A stretch of DNA of 64,000 nt from JALYNX01 sp963724825 (GCA_963724825.1 CAVRWT010000016.1:1-64000); one strand, 5' to 3'; positions 25,157 to 34,443 are shown, numbered from the stretch's first letter. Notes: generated by a model not told the origin, from the sequence alone. Numbers and translations: made by a program.

Positions 25157-26934
25157 TCGACTGCCTGCAGGGCGGGGGCCATGGGAAGCTCCACCACGAA
25201 GGTGGCTCCGCCGCCCTCGGTGGCCTCGACCCGCACCGAGCCGTGCATGACCTCGGTGAGGCTCTTCACGATGGAGAGGCCGAGGCCGGTGCCCCCCTTG
25301 GATCGGGTGTCGGACTGATCGACCTGGGTGAATCGCTCGAACACCCGGTCCCGTTCGTGGTCGGGGATGCCCGGGCCATGATCGACCACGACGATGAGGA
25401 CGTTGGGGCCTCTTTCCCAGGCGAATAGCTCCACCGGGCTTCCCGCCGCGTACTTGGCCGCATTCTCGACGAGGTTGATCAGGATCCGGCTCAGGTGATC
25501 ACGGTCGGCTTCAACCGCGAGGCCTTCGGGCTCGACGACGAACGTGGGCTCGATCGAGACCACCCGGTTCACCTCGTCGAACGCCTGTCGGAGGCCGATC
25601 GGCTCCAGATGAACCGGGATCGCTCCCCGGTCGATTCGGGAAACCACCAGGAGGTCATCGATGAGGCGCTGGAGGCGACCCGCCTGACGACGCGCCGTGG
25701 ACAGGAGTTGTTGGGCGGTGGGCGTGGTGGGCTGCAGCTCCGGGCGATTGACGGTGTCCAACGATCCGATGATCGACGTCAGTGGGGTTCGCAGCTCGTG
25801 GCTGACTGTCGAGACGAAGTCGCTCTTCATCTGAGCCACCTCTTCGAGCCGTTTCGTCATATCTGCCTGCGCCTCATACCGGCCGATCTGAGAGAGCACC
25901 AAACCCGCAGGGGCGGCCAACGATCCGAGTTGCTCGACCTGGTCCTCGGTGAATGTGCCGACATAGGGGTCGCCGACAATGATCACCCCGACCCGGAGGC
26001 TCTCCACCTTCAGCGGCGCCACCAGGGCCTGCTTCAAGCCGAGCTCCTTGAGCAGGATGTGGTTGTCCGAGTCTTGGTCGACTTCCCGCACGTAGTAGGG
26101 CTTGCCGGCGCGATAGGTCTGGGTCACGATCCCGGCCGCGGCGACGTCGAGGGTGATCGGCTCTGATTCCAGCGGATACCCGTTGACCCAGATCGGGCTC
26201 ATCAGCTCCAAGCGATGGCGGTCCGGGTCATAGAGCAAGACCACCCCGACCTGGGCGTCGAGGTACTTGCAGATGGTCCCGATCAGATGGGGGACGATCT
26301 CGGCCAGAGACTCGGCGCGGGCGAGGGTGGCGCTCACCGCGTAAAGACGCTCGAAGTCGAGTCTCTGTTGGTCGATTTGGAGTTCCCGCTCGTTGGACCG
26401 GACTGCCTCCCGCTCGAACTCGAGCCCGACAAGGGCGGTGGCCGCAGCGACCACGGCAACGGTCAGGATCGGCGCCAGCACCTGTTCGAAGGCATCGGGC
26501 TCCCCCATCGTGTAGGGGATGAAGAAGATGGCCCCGGCGATGAACAGGGTCACCAGGGCATGGGCCCACCAGGTGAGGAGGAGACCGGAGACGGCAGCGA
26601 TCCCGAACAAGATCGGTTGGGCGGTTGCGGTCAACTCGGGGATGGTGGCGAGGCTTGTGATCCCCACGATGAGGCTCATCAGCCACGCCGCGGCGATCCA
26701 TGGGGCGGCTCGAGTCGCCATGAGGCGATCCCAACGAGCCGCGGTTGAAAAGACGAGCAGCACAGAGAGGCCGGTCATCGGGATCCAGAAGGCAGGTTGG
26801 GCGAACACCTCTTTGCGGACCGCCTGGGCCGAGATGATGATCAGCACCACCCAGGCCACGGCCGAGGCGCGGCGAAGGAGCGACGCCCGGAAACGGGCCA
26901 TCGCCTGATGGGTCGTTGGCTTCAGCTCATCCAT
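25153..26934 (-). CDS. Membrane sensor histidine kinase with GAF domain
   Basis: ATG 26934 gives 593 residues (MDELKPTTHQAM); the frame is open further upstream but crosses the divergent hydrolase start. About six membrane spans fill residues 20-190, then a GAF domain (about 225-375: VGVVLLYDPDRHRLEL, KPYYVREVDQDS), a HisKA dimerisation helix with SHELRTPLTSIIGS near residue 377, and the ATPase domain: NLVENAAKYAAG, DHGPGIPDHERDRVFERF, GGTGLGLSIVKSL. No response regulator lies next to it, so it is an orphan kinase. The signal sensed is unknown; the integral membrane sensor may be of the MASE type. Confidence 0.85.
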   Translation of the reverse strand: MDELKPTTHQAMARFRASLLRRASAVAWVVLIIISAQAVRKEVFAQPAFWIPMTGLSVLLVFSTAARWDRLMATRAAPWIAAAWLMSLIVGITSLATIPELTATAQPILFGIAAVSGLLLTWWAHALVTLFIAGAIFFIPYTMGEPDAFEQVLAPILTVAVVAAATALVGLEFEREAVRSNERELQIDQQRLDFERLYAVSATLARAESLAEIVPHLIGTICKYLDAQVGVVLLYDPDRHRLELMSPIWVNGYPLESEPITLDVAAAGIVTQTYRAGKPYYVREVDQDSDNHILLKELGLKQALVAPLKVESLRVGVIIVGDPYVGTFTEDQVEQLGSLAAPAGLVLSQIGRYEAQADMTKRLEEVAQMKSDFVSTVSHELRTPLTSIIGSLDTVNRPELQPTTPTAQQLLSTARRQAGRLQRLIDDLLVVSRIDRGAIPVHLEPIGLRQAFDEVNRVVSIEPTFVVEPEGLAVEADRDHLSRILINLVENAAKYAAGSPVELFAWERGPNVLIVVVDHGPGIPDHERDRVFERFTQVDQSDTRSKGGTGLGLSIVKSLTEVMHGSVRVEATEGGGATFVVELPMAPALQAVD

Positions 26935-27000
26935 GTCATGGTTTCGAAGTGTTTCGACTGTATTCTCGGCATTTCTCCCGGACTGATCGAGGATTGAAAC

Positions 27001-27748
27001 GTGGCGTTGCGCGTATTCGCGAACGGGGCACTGTTCGCAGATGCGACCGGTTCCGGTCCTCCCCGGGTGATCGCCCTTCACGGATGGGCCCGGCGGGGCA
27101 GTGATTTCCGCGCCGTGCTTGGCGATTTGGATGCTCTGGCGCCCGATTTACCCGGTTTTGGGGCCTCACCCGCACCTTCCGAGGCTCTGGGCGCCGAAGG
27201 CTACGCCCATCTCGTCAATGAGCTGCTCGATGGCTGTGAAGTCCCGCCTGTCGTCGTCGGGCACTCGTTTGGGGGCCGGGTCGCGGTTTGCCTCGCCGCC
27301 CTTTACCCGGATCGGGTTGGGTCACTGGTTCTCACCGGGGTTCCCCTGCTCCGTGTCACCCCGACCCGGCCTCCGTCAGCCCGCTACCGGATGTTGCGCG
27401 CCTTCAACCGGTCCGGGATGCTGAGTGACGAGAAATTCGAGGAGATCCGGCGCCAAACCGGGTCATCCGACTACCGCGCCGCCTCCGGGGTGATGCGGGA
27501 TGTGCTGGTTCGAGTGGTCAACGAGAGCTACGAGCCCCAGCTTCGAGCCCTCACCGCCCCGGTCAGCCTGATCTGGGGCGCCGGGGACCGGGAGGTTCCG
27601 GTGAGCATCGCCCACGCTGCCGCCGAGGTGATCGAGTCCGAAGGCCGCCATGTCGATCTCCAGGTTCTCGAGGGCGTGGGTCATTTCCTTCCCCTGGAGG
27701 CGCCCGAGGCCCTGCGCGTCTGTCATCGAGCGGGCTCTCGCCAGATGA
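27001..27748 (+). CDS. Alpha/beta-fold hydrolase (joined to murF by a probable frameshift)
   Basis: GTG 27001 opens an alpha/beta hydrolase of about 248 residues: HGWARRGSDF, the nucleophile elbow GHSFGG, LIWGAGDREVP with the acid, and the His in LEGVGHFLPLEAPE. The literal frame runs on into murF. However, one base shifted near 27721 gives the natural family ending RVVIERALAR and a TGA at 27746-27748 that overlaps ATG 27745 of murF as ATGA. I therefore annotate two genes, with an extra base in the assembly. Substrate unknown; the position suggests a role near peptidoglycan synthesis, by inference only. Confidence 0.7.
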
Positions 27749-29241
27749 TCTGGGCGCTGTTCGCAGCCTGCGCCCTGGCCTCTATCCCGGCCGGGCTCCG
27801 TTGGCTCCGGGTGGCGCAGCGAGAGCATTACCTCCCCCCGGCGACGAGCAGATTCGCCATGAGGTGGTGGGCTAGCAGTGCGGCCAACCTCGGCCTGGTC
27901 GTCGTGGCCACGGTCGGGGTCGTGGGGGCATTCTTCGATGTTCGATACGGGTTCCTGGCGGTGGTCAGCGAGGTCGTCGGGCCGTTTGGGCTCTCGGTGA
28001 AGGGAGTCAGCTCTCCGTTGGCCTGGACTGACCGCATGCGTCGTCTGGCGGCGGTTGCCGGTGTCGTGCTGGCCGCGGTGATGGTGGTTGGTGCCCTGAC
28101 CGATTTGGCCTGGCTCGTGGCCCTGGGGCTGGTGTCGATACCGGTGATCGTCGACCTGGCCCTTCTCATCCTCCAGCCGGTCGAGTCTGCGATTGGCGAC
28201 AAGTGGGTGGCTCGGGCCGCAAGTCGATTGCAGTCCTCCGGAGCGAAGGTGGTCGCGATCACCGGCTCCTATGGCAAGACGACCACCAAGCAATATGCCG
28301 CACACATTCTCTCCGGGGCGTTTCGCACCGTTGCCAGCCCTGCCTCGTTCAACAACCGGATGGGGCTGGCGAGGGCGGTCAACGAGCATTTGGTGCCGGG
28401 CACCGAGGTCTTCGTCGCCGAGATGGGTACCTACGGGCCGGGGGAGATCGCCGCGCTCTGCGAGTGGGTCAACCCCGATGTCTCCGCAATCGTGGCCATC
28501 GGCCCGGTCCATCTGGAGCGTTTCAAGACCGAGGAGCGGATCGTGGCCGCCAAGTCTGAGATCCTCGATGGTGCGGCGATCGGGGTGATCGGTGTCGACC
28601 ATCCGCTCCTTGCCGAACTGGCGAAGACCCGGGCCGGATCGATGGATCTGGTCACCGTCTCGAGCGAGGGACCCGGCACCACCATCAGCATGGCCGAAGG
28701 TCAGATTCTCGTGAAGGGCAGCCCGATAGGGCCCGTGCCCGATGGCGCATTTGCCCTCAATCTCGGGATTGCCATTGGGATAGCAACCGCTCTCGGGATG
28801 AGCACCGATCAAATCGCCGCCCGGCTCAAAGACCTTCCCCGGCCCGAGCACCGCCAGACCGTGACTACGTCGGACAAGGGATTCGCCATCATCGACGACA
28901 CCTACAACTCCAACCCCGCCGGAGCGAGAAAGGGGTTGGAGGCACTCACCAGGTTGGCTGCCAGCGGGCGCAAAGCCCTGGTCACCCCGGGAATGGTCGA
29001 GCTCGGGCCCTTGCAGTCGGGTGCCAACCGGGACTTCGCCCGGGCCGCGGCGGCGGTCGTCGACGACATCGTGGTGGTGGGCCGGACCAATCGGTCCTCC
29101 CTTCTCGAAGGTTCCGACGGAGGTAATGCTTCGGTTACCGTCGTGGCTTCTCGTGGGGAGGCCGTGGACTGGGTCCGCAACAACCTCGGCCCCGGCGATG
29201 CGGTCCTCTACGAGAACGATCTTCCCGACCATTACCCCTGA
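27745..29241 (+). CDS. murF: UDP-N-acetylmuramoyl-tripeptide-D-alanyl-D-alanine ligase with N-terminal membrane domain
   Basis: Starting at ATG 27745, the first 150 residues contain five or six hydrophobic spans (MIWALFAACALASIPAGL, LGLVVVATVGVVGAFF, VAGVVLAAVMVVGAL, LVALGLVSIPVIVDLALLIL). A Mur-ligase core follows: ITGSYGKTTTKQYAA (ATP loop), FNNRMGLARAVN, VFVAEMGTYGPGEIA, then IDDTYNSNPAGARKGL and VTPGMVELG. The enzyme adds D-Ala-D-Ala to UDP-MurNAc-tripeptide. A membrane anchor is not present in classical MurF but is seen in some actinobacterial Mur-ligase-like proteins. The next gene is ddl, supporting the assignment. Confidence 0.8.
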   Translation: MIWALFAACALASIPAGLRWLRVAQREHYLPPATSRFAMRWWASSAANLGLVVVATVGVVGAFFDVRYGFLAVVSEVVGPFGLSVKGVSSPLAWTDRMRRLAAVAGVVLAAVMVVGALTDLAWLVALGLVSIPVIVDLALLILQPVESAIGDKWVARAASRLQSSGAKVVAITGSYGKTTTKQYAAHILSGAFRTVASPASFNNRMGLARAVNEHLVPGTEVFVAEMGTYGPGEIAALCEWVNPDVSAIVAIGPVHLERFKTEERIVAAKSEILDGAAIGVIGVDHPLLAELAKTRAGSMDLVTVSSEGPGTTISMAEGQILVKGSPIGPVPDGAFALNLGIAIGIATALGMSTDQIAARLKDLPRPEHRQTVTTSDKGFAIIDDTYNSNPAGARKGLEALTRLAASGRKALVTPGMVELGPLQSGANRDFARAAAAVVDDIVVVGRTNRSSLLEGSDGGNASVTVVASRGEAVDWVRNNLGPGDAVLYENDLPDHYP

Positions 29242-29250
29242 GGAGTAGGA

Positions 29251-30327
29251 ATGGCCAAGCCGGCGGTGATCTTTGGAGGTCCCTCCGACGAGCACGACAT
29301 CTCGATACTCACCGGTCTCCAGGTGACCCGGGCTCTCGGCGACGTCTACACCGTCTACTGGTCGAAGACCGGTGACTGGCACCTGGTCGACAACGATCTC
29401 GAGGCGTCCGCCTTCGTCGACGGCGTCCCCCGCGGCTCCAAGGAACTGAGCTTCGTGGCCGCACCGGGGGAGGGCCTGGTACTCAAGAAGCGCCCCCTGG
29501 ACATCAGCGCGGTGTTCGTCGCATGTCACGGTGGCCCCGGCGAGGACGGCACCTTGCAGGGGATGCTCGACGTGGCCGGGCTTCGATACACCGGGACCGG
29601 ACAGGCCGCCTCGGCTTTGGGGATGGACAAGCTGGCATTTGGCGCCGCGATGTCTGCCGCCGGGCTCCCCACACTTCCCCGTGCCCTGGTGGCCACCGGT
29701 GACGAGAGCCCGCCTGAGTTTGGAGGCCCCTATATCGCCAAGCCCCGTTTCGGTGGCTCATCGATCGGAATCGAGATCGCCGAAGACTGGGCCACGGTGC
29801 TCGCCCTCAAGAAGAGCTCCTCCTACTTCGATCAGGGCGCCGTCATCGAGCCATTCCTGGGAGGGAGCCGTGATCTCCAGGTCGCGGTCCGCACCTATCC
29901 CGAGTGGCAGCTTTCGGCCATCGAAGCGCCCTCCCGGGCGGCCGAGGGGATCTACTCCTACGACCAGAAGTACCTGGCGTGGGGCGGGGAGGTCAGCGGG
30001 GGCCGCGAGCTTCCGGCTCGACTGGAGCTCGCTCTGGAGGACGAGTTGCGAAGGCTGTCGGTCCGGGTCACCGAGGTCGCCGGCCTGCGGGGGATCACCC
30101 GCATCGACTATCTCGAGCGCGACGGCGAGGTCCTGGTCAACGAGGTGAACACCATCCCGGGGTCGATGGGCGCCTATCTCTGGATCGACCCGCCGATTTC
30201 TAGAGAGGTGTTGTTCGCAGACATGGTGGCCGAGGCCGTCTCCGGCCCGGTGCGGGTGTTCTCGGTAGCCGGCAGTGACGGCACCGCGCTGCGCAGCGCC
30301 GGCACCATCGCGTCAAAACTCGGCTAG
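29251..30327 (+). CDS. ddl: D-alanine-D-alanine ligase
   Basis: 358 residues of the ATP-grasp family: AVIFGGPSDEHDISI at the N-terminus, HGGPGEDGTLQGMLD near residue 92, MDKLAFGAAMSAAGLP, the ATP lysine in YIAKPRFGGSSIGI, and the metal site GITRIDYLERDGEVLVNEVNTIPGSMG. It joins two D-alanines for MurF, which is encoded just upstream (9-base gap). A GAGGAG ribosome site precedes the ATG. A 9-bp perfect hairpin lies 17 bases after the stop. Length and motifs are normal and the gene is intact. Confidence 0.9.
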   Translation: MAKPAVIFGGPSDEHDISILTGLQVTRALGDVYTVYWSKTGDWHLVDNDLEASAFVDGVPRGSKELSFVAAPGEGLVLKKRPLDISAVFVACHGGPGEDGTLQGMLDVAGLRYTGTGQAASALGMDKLAFGAAMSAAGLPTLPRALVATGDESPPEFGGPYIAKPRFGGSSIGIEIAEDWATVLALKKSSSYFDQGAVIEPFLGGSRDLQVAVRTYPEWQLSAIEAPSRAAEGIYSYDQKYLAWGGEVSGGRELPARLELALEDELRRLSVRVTEVAGLRGITRIDYLERDGEVLVNEVNTIPGSMGAYLWIDPPISREVLFADMVAEAVSGPVRVFSVAGSDGTALRSAGTIASKLG

Positions 30328-30343
30328 CGGCTCCTTCACAAGA

Positions 30344-30365
30344 AGGACCGGCGAGCGCCGGTCCT
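30344..30365. terminator. Perfect hairpin between convergent ddl and Lrp-like genes
   Basis: AGGACCGGC-GAGC-GCCGGTCCT, a 9-bp GC-rich stem with a 4-base loop, 17 bases after the ddl stop and 24 bases beyond the stop of the opposing gene. There is no long T tract, only GTCTC on the plus strand and TTCTTG on the minus strand, so it may work as a weak bidirectional terminator. Confidence 0.55.
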
Positions 30366-30388
30366 GTCTCAATCGGTGCCGGCCTGGA

Positions 30389-30622
30389 TCAGAGGTGAAC
30401 TACGGGGCAGGTGAGAGTGCGGGTGATGCCCTCGATCGCCTGGATCTTGGCTACGACGAGCTTGCCGAGTGAGTCGACGTCATCGCTGGTTGCTTTGACG
30501 ATCACGTCATAGGGGCCGGTGACGTCGTCTGCTGAGTCGACACCGGGGATGGTTCGCACTTCCTCCGCCACGAGGGCGGCCTTGCCGACCTCGGTCTGAA
30601 TCAGGACAAAAGCCTGGACCAA
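30389..30622 (-). CDS. Stand-alone Lrp/AsnC-type ligand-binding (RAM) domain protein
   Basis: 77 residues beginning MVQAFVLIQTEVGKAALVAEEV, with GVDSADDVTGPYDVIVKATSDD and ending TLTCPVVHL. This is the alpha-beta sandwich ligand-binding domain of Lrp/AsnC regulators without the helix-turn-helix. Such single-domain proteins form octamer-like rings and bind amino acids in other bacteria; no DNA-binding role can be given. It is separate from the rpmB operon by about 90 bases, in which I see no gene. Confidence 0.75.
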   Translation of the reverse strand: MVQAFVLIQTEVGKAALVAEEVRTIPGVDSADDVTGPYDVIVKATSDDVDSLGKLVVAKIQAIEGITRTLTCPVVHL

Positions 30623-30715
30623 TTGAGCCTCCTAGGGTCTCGAGTCGGCGGGAGCCTATACCTTCTACGTGGTACGTGTTGCGTCGTAGGCGTTGCCGCT
30701 AGCCAGCGCGGTCTT

Positions 30716-30931
30716 TCAATAGCCCTCTTGGCCGACCCGCACCGAGATCGCGTACAGGTGGCCATCCTCCTCGACGGTGTCGAAGACAAGGCGCTGGCCC
30801 TGACGGAGCATGCGGAAGATCGATCCCTGGAGGGCGCCCGGCCGGAGATAGACCTCGGAGCGGTCGTCGTCACGGACGATGATCCCGGCACCGGTCACAG
30901 GGTCGTAGGTCTTGACCACACCCTGCAGCAT
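30716..30931 (-). CDS. Small cold-shock-domain-like (OB-fold) protein
   Basis: ATG 30931 gives 71 residues: MLQGVVKTYDPVTGAGIIVRDDD, then VYLRPGALQGS, LRQGQRLVFDTVEEDGHLYAISVRVG. The order of strands and the G-x-V-K-x-Y/F-D/N-x-x-x-G-x-G-x-I signature resembles CspA, but the aromatic RNP motifs (KGFGFI, VFVH) are altered to AGIIV and VYLR. It starts 3 bases after the rpmB stop on the same strand, so it may be a translation-linked RNA-binding protein. Moderately sure of the fold, not of function. Confidence 0.6.
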   Translation of the reverse strand: MLQGVVKTYDPVTGAGIIVRDDDRSEVYLRPGALQGSIFRMLRQGQRLVFDTVEEDGHLYAISVRVGQEGY

Positions 30932-30933
30932 GC

Positions 30934-31122
30934 TCAGGCCTTTTCCACCTTGCCGGCACGGATGCACGAGGTGCAGACCCGGGCCCGCCGGGTGTTGGAG
31001 CCGTGGCGCACCCGCACCCGCTGGATGTTGGGCAGCCAGCGACGGTTGTTGCGCTTGTGGGAGAAGCTGACGGTTTTGCCGTAGCTCGGCTCCTTGCCAC
31101 AGATCTCGCAGCGATAAGACAT
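30934..31122 (-). CDS. rpmB: 50S ribosomal protein L28
   Basis: 62 residues, MSYRCEICGKEPSYGKTVSFSHKRNNRRW to CTSCIRAGKVEKA. The two CXXC pairs (CEIC and CTSC) make this the zinc-binding C+ form of L28. Length and basic core (NIQRVRVRHGSNTRRARVC) are typical. It is divergent from recG across a 122-base gap. Confidence 0.95.
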   Translation of the reverse strand: MSYRCEICGKEPSYGKTVSFSHKRNNRRWLPNIQRVRVRHGSNTRRARVCTSCIRAGKVEKA

Positions 31123-31244
31123 GACTAAGAACTCCTGGGAAAGGTCGGAATGTCAGGCTGCTCTGGTGAACCGCCGCGACCGGAAGGCAGATTAGCGGCG
31201 AACCCGATCAAGTCCCACTCCGGTTGTACCGTTGCCCGGGTCGC

Positions 31245-33413
31245 ATGGCCACCCTGAGCCGGCTCACAGAAGTCGATGTCGCTGAAGTGAAGACGCTCGG
31301 CGGAAGTCGCACCCCGATGCTGGCCAAGGCCGGGATCGTGACCGTCGCCGACCTGCTTCACCATGTCCCACGCCGATACATCGACCGCTCTTTGAACGAA
31401 TCGATCGCCCAGGCACCTCGCGGCACAGAAGTCACCGTCGTCGGCGAGGTTCGCTCGGTGACCACAAGACGGATCCCGAAGCGAAAGCTGATGATCGTCG
31501 AGGCGATCATCTTCGACGACAGCGCCTCGATGAAGGCCGTTTGGTTCAACCAGCCATTTCGGGCGAGGCAGCTGGTCGAGGGTGCCCAGGTGGCGCTGTC
31601 CGGAGTGGTCGAGTCGTTCAACGGCGGCCTCCAGATGAAGAGCCCCCAGGCCGACTTCCTCGACTCGTCCCTGGAGTCGCTGCGTACCGGGCGCGTGGTG
31701 CCGATCCACCAGCGGATCGGCCAGATCAAGCCAGGCGTGCTCCGGCGAGCCATCCACAACGCTCTCCAGCGCTCGAAGCCGATTCTGGACACGATCCCAA
31801 CCGAGTCCGTGCAACGGCTGTCCCTGATCGATCGAGACCAGGCGTACGAGCACATCCACTTCCCGGAGACCATGGAACAGGTCGGGCCGGCCCGGGCCCG
31901 CCTCGCCTTCGACGAGTTGTACCGACTCGAGCTGGCGCTGGCGCTTCGCAAGCGACGTCAGGTTCTGGATGCGACCGGGATCTCCCATCAGCCCACCGGG
32001 GAGCTGGTCGATCGCTTCCTGGGAGGTTTGCCCTTCACCCTCACCGCCGCCCAGACCCGGGTGCTCGGGGAGATTTCGGGCGACCTGCGGCTCGGGCATC
32101 CGATGCACCGATTGCTGCAGGGTGAGGTGGGGTCGGGCAAGACCGTGGTCGCGGTGGCCAGCCTCCTCCAGGGAGTGGAGGGCGGCTGGCAGGGAGCGAT
32201 CATGGCGCCGACCGAGGTCCTCGCCGGCCAGCACTATCAGTCGGTCACGGCGTTGCTGGCCGAGGCCGGGCTCTCACCCGACCCGCTCGGCCCGATGTCG
32301 GATCTGGGAATGGCCAGCTTGTTCGCCACCGATGGCCCTGCGGTCCACATGGCGCTGCTCACAGGATCGACGGCAAGGGCGAACTATCGGGACGACATCA
32401 CCCGTGAGCAGCTGTTGGCCGATGTGGCGAATGGCCAGGTGGACATCCTGGTGGGCACGCACGCCCTGATTCAGGAAGGAGTCCACTTCTCCAGACTCGG
32501 AGTGGCTGTGGTCGACGAGCAACATCGGTTCGGGGTGGCACAGCGGGTGCTGCTCAAGGAGAAGGCCGATTCGGTGGACCCTGACCTCCTCATCATGACC
32601 GCGACCCCGATACCCCGCACCCTGTCGATGACGATCTACGGCGATCTCGACATGTCCATCATTGGCGAGATGCCACCCGGCCGGACTCCGGTGAAGACGA
32701 CGGTGCTGTCGCCATTGCAGGAGGCCCTGGCATGGCAGGCGGTCCACGATGCGGTGGCCGAAGGTCGCCAGGCATTCGTCGTCTGCCCGCTCGTCGAAGA
32801 CAGCCCCAAGGTCGAGGCGGCCTCCGCGGTGGCCGAGTTCGAGCGTCTCACGGCCCTGATGCCCGACCTCCGGGTCGGCCTGATCCACGGGCAGCTGCGC
32901 TCGGCTGAGAAGGACCAGGTGATGGCGGAGTTCCGGGCCGGCGAAATAGACGTCCTGGTCGCGACCACAGTCATCGAGGTCGGAATCGACGTTCCCAACG
33001 CCACCGTGATGGTGATCGAAGATGCCGACCGGTTCGGGCTGAGCCAGCTCCACCAGCTTCGAGGGCGGGTGGGACGCGGGCTTCACCCCGGAGTGTGCCT
33101 ACTCCTCGCCGACCCGACCACCGAGGAGGGGGAGCGGAGGCTGGCCGCCATGGCCTCGACCACCGACGGCTTCGTCCTCGCTGAGGAGGATCTCAAGATC
33201 AGGGGATACGGCACCGTGTTCGGCGCTCGGCAGTCGGGGATGGCTGACCTCCGCTTCGCCGATGTCCTCAAGGACTACCAGCTTCTGGTCGAGGCCCGTC
33301 ACGATGCCTTCGCACTTGTGGATCGCGACCCCGACCTGGCCGATCACCCGGAGCTTGCCCTGGAGATCCGATCGATGTTCGGCGAAGAAGTCGAGTGGCT
33401 GTTTCATAGCTGA
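31245..33413 (+). CDS. recG: ATP-dependent DNA helicase RecG
   Basis: 722 residues from ATG 31245; a TTG at 31224 also opens the frame but the next residues are not family-like. An N-terminal OB wedge domain (TEVTVVGEVRSVTTRRIP, LMIVEAIIFDD) precedes helicase motif I GEVGSGKT, motif II VVDEQHRFGV, TATPIPRTLSMT, and motifs V/VI VATTVIEVGIDVPNATVMV and LHQLRGRVGRG. RecG remodels stalled replication forks and Holliday junctions. It starts a plus-strand operon that continues with rsmD 17 bases later. Confidence 0.95.
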   Translation: MATLSRLTEVDVAEVKTLGGSRTPMLAKAGIVTVADLLHHVPRRYIDRSLNESIAQAPRGTEVTVVGEVRSVTTRRIPKRKLMIVEAIIFDDSASMKAVWFNQPFRARQLVEGAQVALSGVVESFNGGLQMKSPQADFLDSSLESLRTGRVVPIHQRIGQIKPGVLRRAIHNALQRSKPILDTIPTESVQRLSLIDRDQAYEHIHFPETMEQVGPARARLAFDELYRLELALALRKRRQVLDATGISHQPTGELVDRFLGGLPFTLTAAQTRVLGEISGDLRLGHPMHRLLQGEVGSGKTVVAVASLLQGVEGGWQGAIMAPTEVLAGQHYQSVTALLAEAGLSPDPLGPMSDLGMASLFATDGPAVHMALLTGSTARANYRDDITREQLLADVANGQVDILVGTHALIQEGVHFSRLGVAVVDEQHRFGVAQRVLLKEKADSVDPDLLIMTATPIPRTLSMTIYGDLDMSIIGEMPPGRTPVKTTVLSPLQEALAWQAVHDAVAEGRQAFVVCPLVEDSPKVEAASAVAEFERLTALMPDLRVGLIHGQLRSAEKDQVMAEFRAGEIDVLVATTVIEVGIDVPNATVMVIEDADRFGLSQLHQLRGRVGRGLHPGVCLLLADPTTEEGERRLAAMASTTDGFVLAEEDLKIRGYGTVFGARQSGMADLRFADVLKDYQLLVEARHDAFALVDRDPDLADHPELALEIRSMFGEEVEWLFHS

Positions 33414-33430
33414 GGGTTAGCGTCAGGCGG

Positions 33431-33979
33431 ATGCGAATCATCGCCGGTGCTGCCAAAGGGCGGAGGCTGGTGGCACCGGACTCCAAGGGGACGAGGCCGG
33501 TCACCGACCGGGTGCGGGAGGCGGTCTTTTCGATCGTGGGCTCGTGGGTGGAGGAGGCGACGGTCCTCGATCTCTATGCCGGGTCCGGATCGTTCGGCCT
33601 GGAGGCGTTGTCTCGTGGGGCCGTCACCGCCACGTTCGTCGAGAACGGCTCCAAGGCGCTGGCCGCCTTGCGGCGCAACATCGCAGAGGTCGGGCTCGGC
33701 GGCACGATTGTCAGTTCGACGGTGTCGGACTATCTCGGCAAACCGACCGGTGGCTACGACCTGGTGTTCATGGATCCTCCGTGGGACCAACCGACCGCCG
33801 TGATGAACACCGAATTGGGGCGTCTCGACCTCTTGTTGGCCTCCCGCGCCGAGGTGGTGGTCTCCCGACGGCACTCCGACGACGAGCCACTGATCCCCGT
33901 AACCTGGGCCGTTGCCACCGATAGACGCTACGGAGATACCAGAATCTTCAGGTACGCGAAGGAATCAGAGACGACATGA
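33431..33979 (+). CDS. rsmD: 16S rRNA (guanine-966-N2)-methyltransferase
   Basis: 182 residues: MRIIAGAAKGRRLVAP, the family start, RPVTDRVREAVFSI, SAM motif I VLDLYAGSGSFGLEAL, and the catalytic MDPPWD near residue 116. It methylates G966 of 16S rRNA. The stop overlaps the ATG of coaD (ATGA), the common rsmD-coaD arrangement. Confidence 0.92.
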   Translation: MRIIAGAAKGRRLVAPDSKGTRPVTDRVREAVFSIVGSWVEEATVLDLYAGSGSFGLEALSRGAVTATFVENGSKALAALRRNIAEVGLGGTIVSSTVSDYLGKPTGGYDLVFMDPPWDQPTAVMNTELGRLDLLLASRAEVVVSRRHSDDEPLIPVTWAVATDRRYGDTRIFRYAKESETT

Positions 33980-34443
33980 CGAAAGCACTGTGCCCCGGAA
34001 GCTTTGATCCCCCTACCAACGGCCATGTCGATGTCATCGAAAGGGCGATCGCCAGCTTCGATGAGGTGGTGATCGGGGTCGTCGACAATCCGTCAAAAGC
34101 CGCGCTGTTCACGGCCTCGGAGCGGGAAGGCCTTCTCGAGGACCTCTTCGGGGATCGGGCCCAAATCGGAACCTTCAGCGGGCTACTCGTCGATTTCGCA
34201 AGGGAAACCGGCGCCGATGTCGTCGTCAAGGGCCTGCGCACCGTCGGCGACTACGAGTATGAGCTCCAGATGGCGCAGATGAACCGCAACCTCACGGGGA
34301 TGGAGACCATCTTCATGGCCGCGAAGGAGGACTGGAGCTTCGTATCATCGTCATTGGTCAAGGAAGTGGCGCGTCTGGGAGGATCAGTGAGCGGGCTGGT
34401 GCCCGACGTGGTCGAGAAAGCACTCAAGGAGCGCCTGTCATGA
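33976..34443 (+). CDS. coaD: Phosphopantetheine adenylyltransferase
   Basis: 155 residues with CPGSFDPPTNGHVDVIERA (nucleotidyltransferase TxGH-type motif, here TNGH), KGLRTVGDYEYELQMAQMN and SSSLVKEVARLGG. It makes dephospho-CoA from 4'-phosphopantetheine and ATP, the next-to-last step of CoA synthesis. It overlaps both neighbours by 4 bases, so it is in the recG operon. Confidence 0.95.
   Translation: MTKALCPGSFDPPTNGHVDVIERAIASFDEVVIGVVDNPSKAALFTASEREGLLEDLFGDRAQIGTFSGLLVDFARETGADVVVKGLRTVGDYEYELQMAQMNRNLTGMETIFMAAKEDWSFVSSSLVKEVARLGGSVSGLVPDVVEKALKERLS

Noticed and set aside
27463..29529. A 688-residue open frame on the minus strand opposite the hydrolase and murF
   Set aside because: It is antisense to conserved Mur-ligase motifs, is low in hydrophobic cores and rich in H, R, D and G as expected for GC-rich shadow frames, and has no family feature.
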